Source: Pseudomonas sp. LD120 (GTDB taxonomy: Bacteria > Pseudomonadota > Gammaproteobacteria > Pseudomonadales > Pseudomonadaceae). Taken from it: DNA of 64,000 nucleotides. The notes below the pieces were generated by a model. That model was not told the DNA's origin. It did no database searches and worked only from the letters and a program-made list of their open reading frames with translations. The DNA is taken from the NCBI RefSeq assembly GCF_009861525.1, contig NZ_WVHL01000005.1:1984001-2048000 (forward strand), read 5' to 3'. Positions 42,910 to 51,634 of the stretch are shown here, piece by piece (position 1 is the first letter of the stretch; every line of letters begins with the position of its first letter). A program made the translations under genes and the position numbers.

Positions 42910-43361
42910 ATCCGCTGCGTAAAAAGCGTCTTTTGATCATCCTGGCGATCCTGGTGGGCGTCGGCATTGCCGTCGGTCTGGCCCTCAGTGCGCTGAAGGA
43001 AAACATCAACCTGTTCTACACCCCGACCCAGATCGCCAACGGCGAAGCCCCCCACGACACCCGCATCCGTGCCGGTGGCATGGTGGAAGCGGGCTCTCTG
43101 CAACGTTCCGCCGATTCGCTGGACGTGAAATTCGTGGTCACCGATTTCAACAAATCAGTGACCATCACCTACCGCGGCATCCTTCCGGACCTGTTCCGCG
43201 AAGGGCAGGGCATCGTCGCCCTGGGCAAGCTCAACGCCGATGGCGTGGTGGTGGCCGATGAAGTGCTGGCCAAGCACGACGAGAAGTACATGCCGCCGGA
43301 AGTCACCAAGGCGCTGAAAGACAGCGGCCAGTCGGCACCGACGCCAGCCAAAGAGGGTTAA
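42906..43361 (+). CDS. ccmE: Haem chaperone CcmE
   Basis: CcmE carries haem through the periplasm by a covalent bond to a histidine. The 151-residue product has an N-terminal membrane anchor (KKRLLIILAILVGVGIAVGL) and an OB-fold domain. The haem-binding His124 and Tyr128 are in LAKHDEKYMPPEV, as in E. coli His130/Tyr134. The start is GTG 42906, within the ccmD stop region. Confidence 0.96.
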   Translation: MNPLRKKRLLIILAILVGVGIAVGLALSALKENINLFYTPTQIANGEAPHDTRIRAGGMVEAGSLQRSADSLDVKFVVTDFNKSVTITYRGILPDLFREGQGIVALGKLNADGVVVADEVLAKHDEKYMPPEVTKALKDSGQSAPTPAKEG

Positions 43362-43364
43362 GCC

Positions 43365-45353
43365 ATGAGTTCCGCACTGTTCGTTCCCGAACTTGGCCAC
43401 CTGGCGATGATCCTCGCCCTGTGCTTTGCCCTGGTCCAGGCCGTGGTGCCGCTGCTGGGCGCCTGGCGCGGTGATCGCCTGTGGATGAGCCTGGCGCAGC
43501 CGGCGGCCTGGGGGCAGTTCGCTTTTCTGGCGTTCGCCTTCGGTTGCCTGACCTACGCCTTTATGAGCGACGACTTTTCGGTGGCTTACGTCGCCAGCAA
43601 CTCCAACAGTGCTTTGCCCTGGTATTACAAGTTCAGTGCGGTGTGGGGCGCCCACGAAGGTTCGTTGCTGTTGTGGGCGTTGATTCTTGGCGGCTGGACC
43701 TTCGCGGTGTCGGTGTTTTCGCGGCAGTTGCCGCAAGTGATGCTGGCCCGGGTATTGGCGGTGATGGGCATGATCAGCACCGGCTTCATGCTGTTCCTGA
43801 TCATGACCTCCAACCCGTTTGCGCGGATTCTGCCTCAGGTGCCGGCGGACGGTCGCGACCTCAACCCGTTGCTGCAAGACATCGGTCTGATCGTTCACCC
43901 GCCGATGCTCTACATGGGCTACGTCGGTTTTTCGGTGGCTTTCGCCTTCGCCATTGCCGCGTTGCTGGGCGGACGCCTTGACGCCGCCTGGGCTCGCTGG
44001 TCGCGTCCGTGGACCATCGTTGCCTGGGCCTTCCTCGGCATCGGCATCACCCTGGGCTCCTGGTGGGCCTACTACGAGCTTGGTTGGGGCGGCTGGTGGT
44101 TCTGGGACCCAGTGGAAAACGCCTCGTTCATGCCTTGGCTGGTGGGAACGGCGTTGATTCACTCCCTGGCGGTTACGGAGAAGCGCGGCGTATTCAAGAG
44201 CTGGACCGTGTTGCTGGCTATTGCCGCGTTCTCCTTGAGTCTGCTGGGTACCTTCCTGGTGCGTTCCGGGGTCTTGACTTCGGTCCATGCCTTTGCCTCT
44301 GACCCTGAGCGCGGTGTGTTCATCCTGATCTTCCTGTTGTTTGTCGTGGGAGGGTCGCTGACCCTGTTTGCCCTGCGCGCACCAGTGGTCAAAAGCCAGG
44401 TGGGGTTCAACCTGTGGTCCCGAGAAACCTTGCTGCTGGGCAATAACCTGGTGTTGGTGGTGGCAGCCTCGATGATTCTCCTGGGCACCCTGTATCCGTT
44501 GGTCCTGGATGCCCTGACCGGGGCCAAGCTGTCGGTGGGGCCGCCGTACTTCAACGCGCTGTTCATTCCGCTCATGGCATTGCTGATGGTGGTGATGGCG
44601 GTGGGCGTGCTGGTGCGTTGGAAAGACACTCCGGTGAAATGGCTGATGAGTATGCTCGCTCCGGTTCTGCTCGGTAGCGTGGCGCTGGCGGTGGTGGCCG
44701 GTATCGCCTACGGCGACTTCAACTGGGCGGTGTTGGCGACCTTCCTGCTGGCCGCCTGGGTATTGCTGGCCGGGGTGCGCGACATTTTTGACAAGACTCG
44801 TCACAAAGGCCTGATCAAGGGCCTGCCGAGCCTGACTCGCAGCTATTGGGGCATGCAGTTGGCGCACCTGGGCATTGCGGTCTGCGCCCTGGGTGTAGTG
44901 CTGTCGAGCCAGAACAGCGCTGAGCGCGACCTACGCCTGGAGCCGGGCGAGTCCATGGAACTGGCCGGTTATCACTTCATTTTTGAAGGCGCCAAGCATT
45001 TTGAGGGGCCGAACTTCACCTCCGACAAAGGCACCATTCGAGTGGTGCGCAACGGCAAGGAAGTGGCGGTGTTGCACCCGGAAAAACGCCTGTACACGGT
45101 GCAGAACTCGATGATGACCGAAGCGGGGATCGATGCCGGCTTTACTCGCGATCTGTATGTGGCGTTGGGGGAGTCCCTGGGTGATGGCGCCTGGGCGGTG
45201 CGGGTACACGTCAAGCCTTTCGTGCGCTGGATCTGGTTCGGCGGCCTGCTCACCGGCTTCGGTGGCTTGTTGGCGGCCATGGACCGGCGTTATCGGGTCA
45301 AGGTTAAAAGCCGCGTGCGCGAAGCGCTGGGCATGACAGGAGCGGCGGCATGA
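43365..45353 (+). CDS. ccmF: Cytochrome c haem lyase subunit CcmF
   Basis: CcmF, with CcmH, ligates haem to apocytochrome c. The 662-residue polytopic protein has about 15 membrane segments and the WWD motif WGGWWFWDPVENASFMPWLV. Conserved sites for the extra b-haem and the periplasmic haem lie around LQDIGLIVHPPMLYMGYVG and the C-terminal periplasmic domain. It starts three bases after ccmE and overlaps ccmG by 4 bases. Confidence 0.97.
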   Translation: MSSALFVPELGHLAMILALCFALVQAVVPLLGAWRGDRLWMSLAQPAAWGQFAFLAFAFGCLTYAFMSDDFSVAYVASNSNSALPWYYKFSAVWGAHEGSLLLWALILGGWTFAVSVFSRQLPQVMLARVLAVMGMISTGFMLFLIMTSNPFARILPQVPADGRDLNPLLQDIGLIVHPPMLYMGYVGFSVAFAFAIAALLGGRLDAAWARWSRPWTIVAWAFLGIGITLGSWWAYYELGWGGWWFWDPVENASFMPWLVGTALIHSLAVTEKRGVFKSWTVLLAIAAFSLSLLGTFLVRSGVLTSVHAFASDPERGVFILIFLLFVVGGSLTLFALRAPVVKSQVGFNLWSRETLLLGNNLVLVVAASMILLGTLYPLVLDALTGAKLSVGPPYFNALFIPLMALLMVVMAVGVLVRWKDTPVKWLMSMLAPVLLGSVALAVVAGIAYGDFNWAVLATFLLAAWVLLAGVRDIFDKTRHKGLIKGLPSLTRSYWGMQLAHLGIAVCALGVVLSSQNSAERDLRLEPGESMELAGYHFIFEGAKHFEGPNFTSDKGTIRVVRNGKEVAVLHPEKRLYTVQNSMMTEAGIDAGFTRDLYVALGESLGDGAWAVRVHVKPFVRWIWFGGLLTGFGGLLAAMDRRYRVKVKSRVREALGMTGAAA

Positions 45354-45886
45354 GACGCTGGATGATGATGTTGCCCCTGGCGGTGTTCCTGGTGGTGGCG
45401 GTGTTTCTGTATCGGGGCTTGTACCTGGATCCGGCCGAGTTGCCGTCGGCGATGATTGGCAAGCCGTTCCCCGAGTTCTCCCTGCCGTCGGTGCAGGGCG
45501 ACAAGACTCTGACCCGCGCCGACTTCCTGGGGAAGCCGGCGTTGGTCAACGTCTGGGGCACCTGGTGCATTTCCTGCCGGGTCGAGCACCCGGTGCTGAA
45601 CAAGCTGGCCGAGAAGGGCGTGGTGATCTACGGCATCAACTACAAGGACGTCAACGCCGATGCCCTGAAGTGGTTGACCGAGTTCCACAACCCCTATCAA
45701 TTGGACGTGCGTGACGAAGAGGGTTCCCTGGGCCTTAACCTGGGTGTCTACGGCGCTCCGGAAACCTTCTTCATCGATGCCCAGGGCATCATTCGCGACA
45801 AGTTTGTCGGGGTGATCGACGAAGTGGTGTGGCGCGAACAACTGGCCGGCAAATACCAGGCCCTGGTGGACGAGGCCAAGCCATGA
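45350..45886 (+). CDS. ccmG: Periplasmic thioredoxin CcmG (DsbE)
   Basis: CcmG keeps the CXXCH cysteines of apocytochromes reduced. The 178-residue product has an N-terminal membrane anchor (about 4-22) and a thioredoxin fold with active site WGTWCISCRVEHP. The CISC pair differs from the WCPTC of E. coli DsbE but is normal for such thiol reductases. The conserved YGAPETFFID with cis-Pro follows. It overlaps ccmH by 4 bases. Confidence 0.95.
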   Translation: MRRWMMMLPLAVFLVVAVFLYRGLYLDPAELPSAMIGKPFPEFSLPSVQGDKTLTRADFLGKPALVNVWGTWCISCRVEHPVLNKLAEKGVVIYGINYKDVNADALKWLTEFHNPYQLDVRDEEGSLGLNLGVYGAPETFFIDAQGIIRDKFVGVIDEVVWREQLAGKYQALVDEAKP

Positions 45887-46353
45887 AGCGTTGGTTAGCC
45901 GCTGCCCTCCTGGGCCTGTGCATCACCGGCGTCGCCCACGCTGCCATCGATACCTACGAGTTTGCCAATGACGGTGAGCGTGATCGGTTTCGCGAGTTGA
46001 CCAAGGAGCTGCGCTGCCCCAAGTGCCAGAACCAGGACATTGCCGATTCCAACGCACCGATCGCGGCGGACCTGCGCAAAGAGATTTTCCGCATGCTCGG
46101 CGAGGGCAAGGACAATCAACAGATCATCGACTTCATGGTCGACCGCTACGGTGACTTCGTTCGTTACAATCCGGCCCTGACCGGCAAGACCGCCTTGCTC
46201 TGGTTCGGTCCTGGCGGGTTGCTGTTGGGTGGCCTGGTCATCATTGCCGTGATTGTCCGGCGTCGTCGCGCTCAGCGCAGCGATAGCCCGAACACGCTTT
46301 CTGTCGAAGAGCGTCAGCGCCTCGACCAACTGCTGGATAAAAACCACCCATGA
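45883..46353 (+). CDS. ccmH: Cytochrome c maturation protein CcmH
   Basis: CcmH resolves mixed disulfides of apocytochromes and forms the lyase with CcmF and CcmI. The 156-residue product has a signal peptide (MKRWLAAALLGLCITGVAHA), the redox motif LRCPKCQNQDIADSNAPIA and a C-terminal membrane helix (about 103-124). ATG 45883 overlaps the ccmG stop. This is the short form; the TPR part is encoded separately as ccmI. Confidence 0.95.
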   Translation: MKRWLAAALLGLCITGVAHAAIDTYEFANDGERDRFRELTKELRCPKCQNQDIADSNAPIAADLRKEIFRMLGEGKDNQQIIDFMVDRYGDFVRYNPALTGKTALLWFGPGGLLLGGLVIIAVIVRRRRAQRSDSPNTLSVEERQRLDQLLDKNHP

Positions 46354-47555
46354 TTGATTTCTGGCTTGCGGCAGGCTTGCTGCTTCTGATTGCCCTGAGT
46401 TTCCTGTTGATCCCGGTATTGCGTGAGCGTCGCGCTCAGCGTGAGGAGGATCGTACCGCGCTGAACGTAGCGCTTTATGAAGAGCGCGTGGCTGAGTTAC
46501 ACAGCCAGCAGCAGGAGGGCGTGCTCAGTGTCGAACAGATGGACAGCGGTCGCGCCGAGGCCGCCCGCGAACTGCTGGCGGACACCGAAGGCAGCAGCGA
46601 GGTGCGTAGCTCGCGCCTGGGCAAGCCGCTGCCGTTGCTGGCGGCGCTGCTGGTGCCGATTCTGGGCCTGGGGCTGTACCTGCACTTCGGTGCCAGCGAC
46701 AAGGTCGAGTTGACCCGTGAGTTCGCCCAGGCACCGCAGTCCATGGAAGAGATGACCCAGCGCCTGGAGCGTGCGGTCGCAGCGCAGCCCGACTCCGCCG
46801 AGGGGCTGTATTTCCTCGGTCGCACCTACATGGCTCAGGAGCGTTCTGCGGAGGCGGCGAAGATCTTCGAACGCACCGTGGCCCTGGCCGGTCGTCAGCC
46901 CGAGCTGTTGGGGCAATGGGCCCAGGCCCAGTACTTTGCCGACAACAAGCAATGGTCGGACAAGGTCCAGGGCTTGACCGACGAAGCGTTGAAAGCCGAC
47001 CCCAATGAGGTCACCAGCCTCGGACTGCTGGGGATTGCCGCCTTTGAAGGTGGGCGTTTCCAGGAAGCCATCGATTACTGGAAGCGTCTGCAGGCGCAAC
47101 TGCCGCCGGACGACAATTCCCGCGCTGCGTTGCAGGGTGGGATCGATCGGGCCAGTGAAAAGTTGTTGGCCAGCGGTGGCAAGGTCGTGACCGAGCCTGT
47201 GGTTAAAGCCAAGGGCGCGCTGATCAAGGTCCGTGTCGATCTGGCGCCTGAGCTCAAGGCCAAGGTCCAGCCGGGTGACAGTGTGTTCATCTTCGCCCGG
47301 GCGACCCAGGGGCCGCCGGCGCCGCTGGCCGCCAAGCGTCTGACCGTGGCCGATCTGCCCGCCACTGTCGAATTGGGCGATGCCGACGCGATGATGCCGC
47401 AGTTGAAACTGTCGAACTTTCCTGAAGTCCAACTGGTTGCGCGCGTGTCCCGCGCCGGTCAGCCAACGGCCGGTGAGTGGGTCGGGCGCAGTCAGCCGCT
47501 GGCCAGCAGCACCACGGCCGCCCAGCAACTGACCATCGACAGCCCGGATCAGTAA
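46350..47555 (+). CDS. ccmI: Cytochrome c apoprotein chaperone CcmI (CycH)
   Basis: CcmI binds the C-terminus of apocytochromes and delivers them to CcmF-CcmH. The 401-residue product has two N-terminal membrane helices (about 3-22 and 90-110), a basic loop between them, TPR repeats (about 145-260; AEGLYFLGRTYMAQERSAEA) and a C-terminal periplasmic domain. It is the last gene of the ccm operon, overlapping ccmH by 4 bases. Confidence 0.93.
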   Translation: MIDFWLAAGLLLLIALSFLLIPVLRERRAQREEDRTALNVALYEERVAELHSQQQEGVLSVEQMDSGRAEAARELLADTEGSSEVRSSRLGKPLPLLAALLVPILGLGLYLHFGASDKVELTREFAQAPQSMEEMTQRLERAVAAQPDSAEGLYFLGRTYMAQERSAEAAKIFERTVALAGRQPELLGQWAQAQYFADNKQWSDKVQGLTDEALKADPNEVTSLGLLGIAAFEGGRFQEAIDYWKRLQAQLPPDDNSRAALQGGIDRASEKLLASGGKVVTEPVVKAKGALIKVRVDLAPELKAKVQPGDSVFIFARATQGPPAPLAAKRLTVADLPATVELGDADAMMPQLKLSNFPEVQLVARVSRAGQPTAGEWVGRSQPLASSTTAAQQLTIDSPDQ

Positions 47556-47569
47556 TCAGAGAAGCCGCC

Positions 47570-47971
47570 ATGACCGTCATCCTTCGCATCACCCTGTTAT
47601 CAATGGTCTTGGGGGTGAGCGCATGTACGGTGCAGCGGCCGCAGCCCACCAGTTCCGAGCCGATCCCCCCGGCGGGGCCGAGCATCCGCCCGGCTCCATC
47701 CACGGCGCCGGGTACGCCCGGCACGCCGATTCCTGCCGCCAAGCCCCGGCCACGCACCTCCGCCAGTTTCGCACCGCCACCGGGCGGGCACAGCCACTGG
47801 GATGCGCGTTTGGGGGTCTATGTGCTGGATGATCAGAGCAACACCTTTTACCGCCAGCGCACCTATTACCGTTGGAACAATGGCTGGAGCCGCTCCATCA
47901 GCCCTGATGGACCTTGGGAAGACACCGATATCCACGGTGTGCCCGCCGGCCTCGGCCGCCAGTTTCAGTAG
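47570..47971 (+). CDS. Small lipoprotein, function unknown
   Basis: A 133-residue predicted lipoprotein with signal peptide and lipobox VSAC (MTVILRITLLSMVLGVSACT). A Pro-rich stretch (about 20-65) follows, then a C-terminal aromatic domain (GGHSHWDARLGVYVLDDQSN, YRQRTYYRWNNGWSRS). It starts 14 bases after ccmI and may be cotranscribed. I do not recognise a functional family; an envelope location is inferred from the lipobox. Confidence 0.7.
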   Translation: MTVILRITLLSMVLGVSACTVQRPQPTSSEPIPPAGPSIRPAPSTAPGTPGTPIPAAKPRPRTSASFAPPPGGHSHWDARLGVYVLDDQSNTFYRQRTYYRWNNGWSRSISPDGPWEDTDIHGVPAGLGRQFQ

Positions 47972-48097
47972 CTGCGGCGCTTGCTGGTTAACCGCAAAGG
48001 CTCGGAGCAGAGCCGGCGCCCGGGGTTGTTTATTTAAGCCTCGGGATGTCTGGCCGATACAACGGGGTGTTTCCGAGTATCCGCCGCTGAGCGCCCG

Positions 48098-49240
48098 ATG
48101 AAGAATGACCTGAACAAACCCTATTTCGCGCCGATGGTGTTCTGGCTTGCCGTGATCAGTGTGCTGTTGCTGCTCTATGGTTTCAGCTCGGCCGAGGTGC
48201 CCGAACTGATCTATCTGTCACTGGAGCCACTGTGCCTGCTGGTGGCGTTCGCCTTCATGTACTCCTTCTTCTGCTGGAGTTTCATATCGGTCTGGCGCCT
48301 GGGGGAGATCGGTTGGAAGCGCGTGGATTACGGTTGGCTGTTGTTGGCGTCGTTGGCCTTGATCAGCGCCACCCAGGCGGTGCGCGTGGACTGGTTTCAG
48401 ACCGACCATCAGTTGGCCCAGCAGGCCCAGGCCGGGCTGCAGCGGCGCGTCGCCACAGAGATCGATGACATGCTGGGCGGTGAACACTGTAAGACGGCCG
48501 TGGAACGCTACGAGCCTCAGGATGCGGCTCAGGTCACGAACCTGTGCGAGCGTTTTGCCGCGCTGGAGCGCACGGCAGATGGGCGCCTCTCGGCCCTGGC
48601 GGTGGTCAAGGTGCAGCAGGCGCTGGAGGGCATTCGCGGAGAATACACGGCGCCCCCCATTACGCAGTGGTTGCAGAGCCTGGGTGAAAGCCTCCAGGCG
48701 CTGGAACAGCAGCGTGCCGAGGTGCGTCGCTTGAATGGTTTGATGGCGGTCACCGACACCGAGAAGCTCTATGGCTACTTCGTGCCCCTGCTGCTGGTGG
48801 TCGCCCTGGCCCTGCGCGCTTCCAAGGTCACCGGCGAGGTGCTGCTCAAGGTGCCACGACGGCGCAAGTTGTGGCTGATTGTCAATCGTCGGGTGGTCAT
48901 CGACGGCCTGGGTTTCGCCCGTGGCGCCCGTGCCCGTCTGGACGAGGCCCTGAGCAACTGGCGGGTAGCACGTTGGGGCGTGGTGCACCTGGGTTGCGAC
49001 TTTATCGGCGCGCCCGGCCCCCAGGACACCCCGGTCCCGGTGAGCCCGGGCTTCTACGAGAACGAATTTCGCCTGGCGAGCCTTGCCGATTTTGATAGCA
49101 GCAAGTTTGTCGAATGGGCCGCCACTCAGACCATCGACACTCTGTATCTGGTGGGCGAGACCGACTTGGGGCTGATCGAACGCCTGCGGCGTTGGGGCGA
49201 GGCGGCGAACATCGAAGTGCTGGTGCGCGAACGTATCTGA
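48098..49240 (+). CDS. Conserved-looking membrane protein, function unknown
   Basis: A 380-residue protein with four predicted membrane helices (about 12-30, 40-68, 78-95 and 224-245). A periplasmic-sized helical loop with two cysteines (about 98-223) lies between helices 3 and 4. A cytoplasmic C-terminal domain of about 130 residues follows (RRRKLWLIVNRRVVIDGLGF, ... DTLYLVGETDLGLIERLRRW). No family is recognised. The start has no clear Shine-Dalgarno. The gene stands alone after the ccm operon. Confidence 0.72.
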   Translation: MKNDLNKPYFAPMVFWLAVISVLLLLYGFSSAEVPELIYLSLEPLCLLVAFAFMYSFFCWSFISVWRLGEIGWKRVDYGWLLLASLALISATQAVRVDWFQTDHQLAQQAQAGLQRRVATEIDDMLGGEHCKTAVERYEPQDAAQVTNLCERFAALERTADGRLSALAVVKVQQALEGIRGEYTAPPITQWLQSLGESLQALEQQRAEVRRLNGLMAVTDTEKLYGYFVPLLLVVALALRASKVTGEVLLKVPRRRKLWLIVNRRVVIDGLGFARGARARLDEALSNWRVARWGVVHLGCDFIGAPGPQDTPVPVSPGFYENEFRLASLADFDSSKFVEWAATQTIDTLYLVGETDLGLIERLRRWGEAANIEVLVRERI

Positions 49241-49577
49241 AGCGCCTGTTTCAGAGGTGCTCCAGGTTATCCACAAACGCCCGGGCCTTGGCCGTAATCA
49301 CCGATTGATGGCCTGTCAGTTCAGCGGGATGCCACGGTTCGCCATGGCGGCAAATACCCGGGGAGTGACCTGCGCCATGGGGCATTCGGCGATCTTGCGC
49401 GCCGTGTGGCTTGAGGCGACGGGGCAGCCCCTACGCGAGGGGACGGTCGAGGACGGCCCCGGAGGGGGACGATGTGCATTCGGGCGCCGGCCATCGGCGT
49501 AATCTGGGGGGCGACGCGGGCCTGTTGCAGGTCGATGGACTGTGGATTGGACGGCCGAGTCCTGCCCACCTGCGAGC
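49241..49577. other. Gene-poor stretch with coding remnants
   Basis: 337 bases without an intact gene. The last 69 bases (minus strand, 49251-49319) read as a protein tail and end in TGA. A second short minus-strand segment in another frame (around 49322-49400) ends RGIPLN. The rest is GC-rich and shows no promoter or repeat I can support. Confidence 0.5.
49251..49319 (-). pseudogene. Remnant resembling a LysR-type regulator C-terminus
   Basis: On the minus strand this reads LTGHQSVITAKARAFVDNLE followed by HL and a stop. It is similar in style to LysR-family ends (..L.AK.RAFIDFL..). The frame breaks upstream and no DNA-binding domain is present, so only a tail survives, if the assignment is right. 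It lies downstream of the MFS gene. Confidence 0.35.
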
Positions 49578-50786
49578 TTAGGCTCGCACCGGGCTGCGGT
49601 TGTCCTTCACCAGCAGGAAGCGCAGCAAGGCCAGCAGCGCAAAACCGCTGCCCACCAGCACGATTCCCAGCCAGCCGTGGTGCTCGTAGACCACGCTGGC
49701 AATCGATGAGCCAAACGCGCCACCAATAAAGATGCTGGTCATGTACAGAGCGTTGAGGCGTCCGCGGCTATGGGCGTCCAGGGCGTACACGGCCCGCTGC
49801 CCGAGCACCATGTTCATTTGCACGCCAAAGTCCAGAATCACCCCGGTTACCGCCAGGCCGATGACGCTATAGGCCGGATGAATCAAGGTCGGGATAAAGC
49901 TCAGGGCCGCCAGTAGCATTGCCAGCAGCGAGGCGATGCGGGTATGGCCGGCATCCGCCAGGCGTCCGCTGATAGGGGCGGCGACGGCACCGATGGCGCC
50001 CACCAGGGCGAAGATCGCGATTTGGCTTTGCGACAAACCGTGATGCCGGGCCAACTCCAGGGGGGCGGCCGTCCAGAACAGGCTGAAGGTGGCGAACATG
50101 CAGCCCTGGTAAAAGGCCCTCTGACGCAGTAGCGGTTGCTGACGCAGCAGGCCGCCCAGGGAGCGCAGCAGTTGGCCGTAAGTGGCGTTGTGGGCGGGTT
50201 GCCGTTTGGGAATGGTCAGCATCAACACCAGGCTGATGGCGGCCATCAGCACTGCGGCGGCGATGAACATGGCCCGCCAGCCAAAGAGGTCGGCCACCAC
50301 GCTGGAGACCGGGCGCGCCAGAAGAATGCCCAGCAGCAGGCCGCCCATGATCCCGCCCACCACGCGGCCACGGGACTCTTCGGGAGCCAGGTGCGCCGCC
50401 AGGGGAATGAGGATCTGCACCGACACTGAACTGAAGCCGATCAGCAGCGACATCAGGAGAAAGGCGTTGGGGTGCTGGGTAAAGGCTGCGCCAAGCAGGC
50501 TGGCGATGGCCACCAGGGTGGTGCTGATCATCAGTCGGCGATTTTCCAGCAGGTCGCCCAGGGGCACCAGGAAGAACAGCCCGAGGGCATAACCGATCTG
50601 GGTCAGGGACACGATCAGGCTGGCCAGGGCGCTGGACAGGCCCAAGTCCGGGGCGATCAGTTCGATGATCGGCTGCGCGTAGTAGATGTTGGCGACGATG
50701 GCCCCGCAGCAGAAGGCGAACACCAGCACCATGCCAGAGGTCATTGTCACGTTGCTGGCAGGCAGCGCCCGGGTCGTGGAAGTCAT
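49578..50786 (-). CDS. MFS transporter, drug-efflux-like
   Basis: A 402-residue major facilitator protein with twelve hydrophobic segments. It has the MFS cytoplasmic loop motif between helices 2 and 3 (LVPLGDLLENRRLMISTTLV) and a late repeat (ISGRLADAGHTRIASLLAML). The substrate cannot be told from sequence; exporters of this group carry small organic compounds or drugs. ATG 50786 is preferred because an AAGAGAA site lies just upstream. The operator-like palindrome at 50866-50890 lies 80 bases upstream. Confidence 0.85.
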   Translation of the reverse strand: MTSTTRALPASNVTMTSGMVLVFAFCCGAIVANIYYAQPIIELIAPDLGLSSALASLIVSLTQIGYALGLFFLVPLGDLLENRRLMISTTLVAIASLLGAAFTQHPNAFLLMSLLIGFSSVSVQILIPLAAHLAPEESRGRVVGGIMGGLLLGILLARPVSSVVADLFGWRAMFIAAAVLMAAISLVLMLTIPKRQPAHNATYGQLLRSLGGLLRQQPLLRQRAFYQGCMFATFSLFWTAAPLELARHHGLSQSQIAIFALVGAIGAVAAPISGRLADAGHTRIASLLAMLLAALSFIPTLIHPAYSVIGLAVTGVILDFGVQMNMVLGQRAVYALDAHSRGRLNALYMTSIFIGGAFGSSIASVVYEHHGWLGIVLVGSGFALLALLRFLLVKDNRSPVRA

Positions 50787-51108
50787 CAGGGTTCTCTTGG
50801 CGGCCAAAGGAGGGCGCGAGGTTAAAAGCGTGCGCGGTCATGCAGTCGAAAGGGCTGGGCAATGGCATTTATTCCGACCTGGAATAAATGAGCCCCGGCA
50901 GTGCATCGGTGATTGTCCACGGCCGTCGCCGCCGACGGGTGATGATACATTTACTTACATCTATTTCGATAGCATGCTCATGATGTGCGCACGCCAGGGG
51001 CTGGCCGCCCGCTCAAGATTGCCAGATGTTGCTAGACCGTCGATGCGCTGGAACTTCAAGAAGGCTTGGTTTAGGGTTTTCGGTCGTTCAGCTCGGCGTG
51101 AGTCTCTT
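50787..51108. other. Divergent intergenic region, MFS gene / ridA-like gene
   Basis: 322 bases between two divergent genes. It contains the perfect 10-bp inverted repeat at 50866-50890. The ridA-proximal half is AT-richer around 50941-50975 (TTTACTTACATCTATTTCG) and could hold that gene's promoter, though I cannot assign boxes with confidence. No gene is seen. Confidence 0.6.
50866..50890. promoter_or_regulatory. Operator-like palindrome upstream of the MFS gene
   Basis: CATTTATTCC (50866-50875), 5 bases, GGAATAAATG (50881-50890): perfect 10-bp arms. It contains T-N11-A within ATTCC-N5-GGAAT, the pattern bound by LysR-type regulators. No intact LysR gene is adjacent. Confidence 0.6.
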
Positions 51109-51558
51109 ATGGAAAAGTCAACGTTCAATCCGGACAGTGTGTTCAATTCGTTGCAATACGGTTTCAGTCAGGCCGTTGAGGTGCGCGGCGGCCGCCGTCT
51201 GCTGTTGTCCGGGCAAGTGGGTGTGGATGAGCAGGAGCGTACCGTCGGGCCAAGCCTGCGGGAGCAGACAGACAAGGCATTTGACAATATCGAGAGCGTC
51301 CTGGCGGAGGCTGGCGGCCAGTTGGCAGATGTCGTGATGCTGCGGATCTATATCGCTGAAGCGGCCCGAGACCAGCAGGAGGAAATCAGCGCGGTGCTGC
51401 TGGAGCGTTTTGCCAGCCAGCCTCCGGCGTCTTCCTGGATTGTCGTCAGCGGTTTGTCACTGCCTGAGTGGTTGATCGAAGTCGAGGCGGAGGCGGTGCT
51501 GGAGGAGCGTCATCAAGCAGCTGAAGCGGCGTTGTTCAGCTCAATGCGAGCGCTCTGA
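51109..51558 (+). CDS. RidA (YjgF/YER057c/UK114) family protein
   Basis: RidA-family proteins deaminate reactive enamines and imines formed by PLP enzymes. The 149-residue product has the family fold and motifs (GGRRLLLSGQVGVDEQERTV, QTDKAFDNIESVLAEAGGQL, VVMLRIYIAE) but diverges from canonical RidA at the C-terminus, where it is about 20 residues longer. It may belong to one of the Rid1-7 subfamilies without imine deaminase activity. ATG 51109 is chosen because the frame before it is intergenic; no strong Shine-Dalgarno is seen. Confidence 0.85.
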   Translation: MEKSTFNPDSVFNSLQYGFSQAVEVRGGRRLLLSGQVGVDEQERTVGPSLREQTDKAFDNIESVLAEAGGQLADVVMLRIYIAEAARDQQEEISAVLLERFASQPPASSWIVVSGLSLPEWLIEVEAEAVLEERHQAAEAALFSSMRAL

Positions 51559-51565
51559 GCCTTAT

Positions 51566-51595
51566 AGCGGCGGAATGAAAAGCGGCGGAATGAAA
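51566..51595 (+). repeat. Tandem 15-bp duplication
   Basis: AGCGGCGGAATGAAA occurs twice without a gap (51566-51580 and 51581-51595), just behind the rid gene and running into the terminator stem. It is probably a replication-slippage duplication. Confidence 0.85.
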
Positions 51596-51624
51596 AAGCG
51601 ACCCTGTGAGGGTCGCTTTTTTTG
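51593..51624. terminator. Bidirectional terminator between rid and sbp
   Basis: AAAAAGCGACCC (51593-51604) and GGGTCGCTTTTT (51610-51621) form a perfect 12-bp stem with loop TGTGA, with further Ts on the plus strand and As at the other end. It serves the two convergent genes. Confidence 0.9.
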
Positions 51625-51634
51625 CCCGCGCGGG

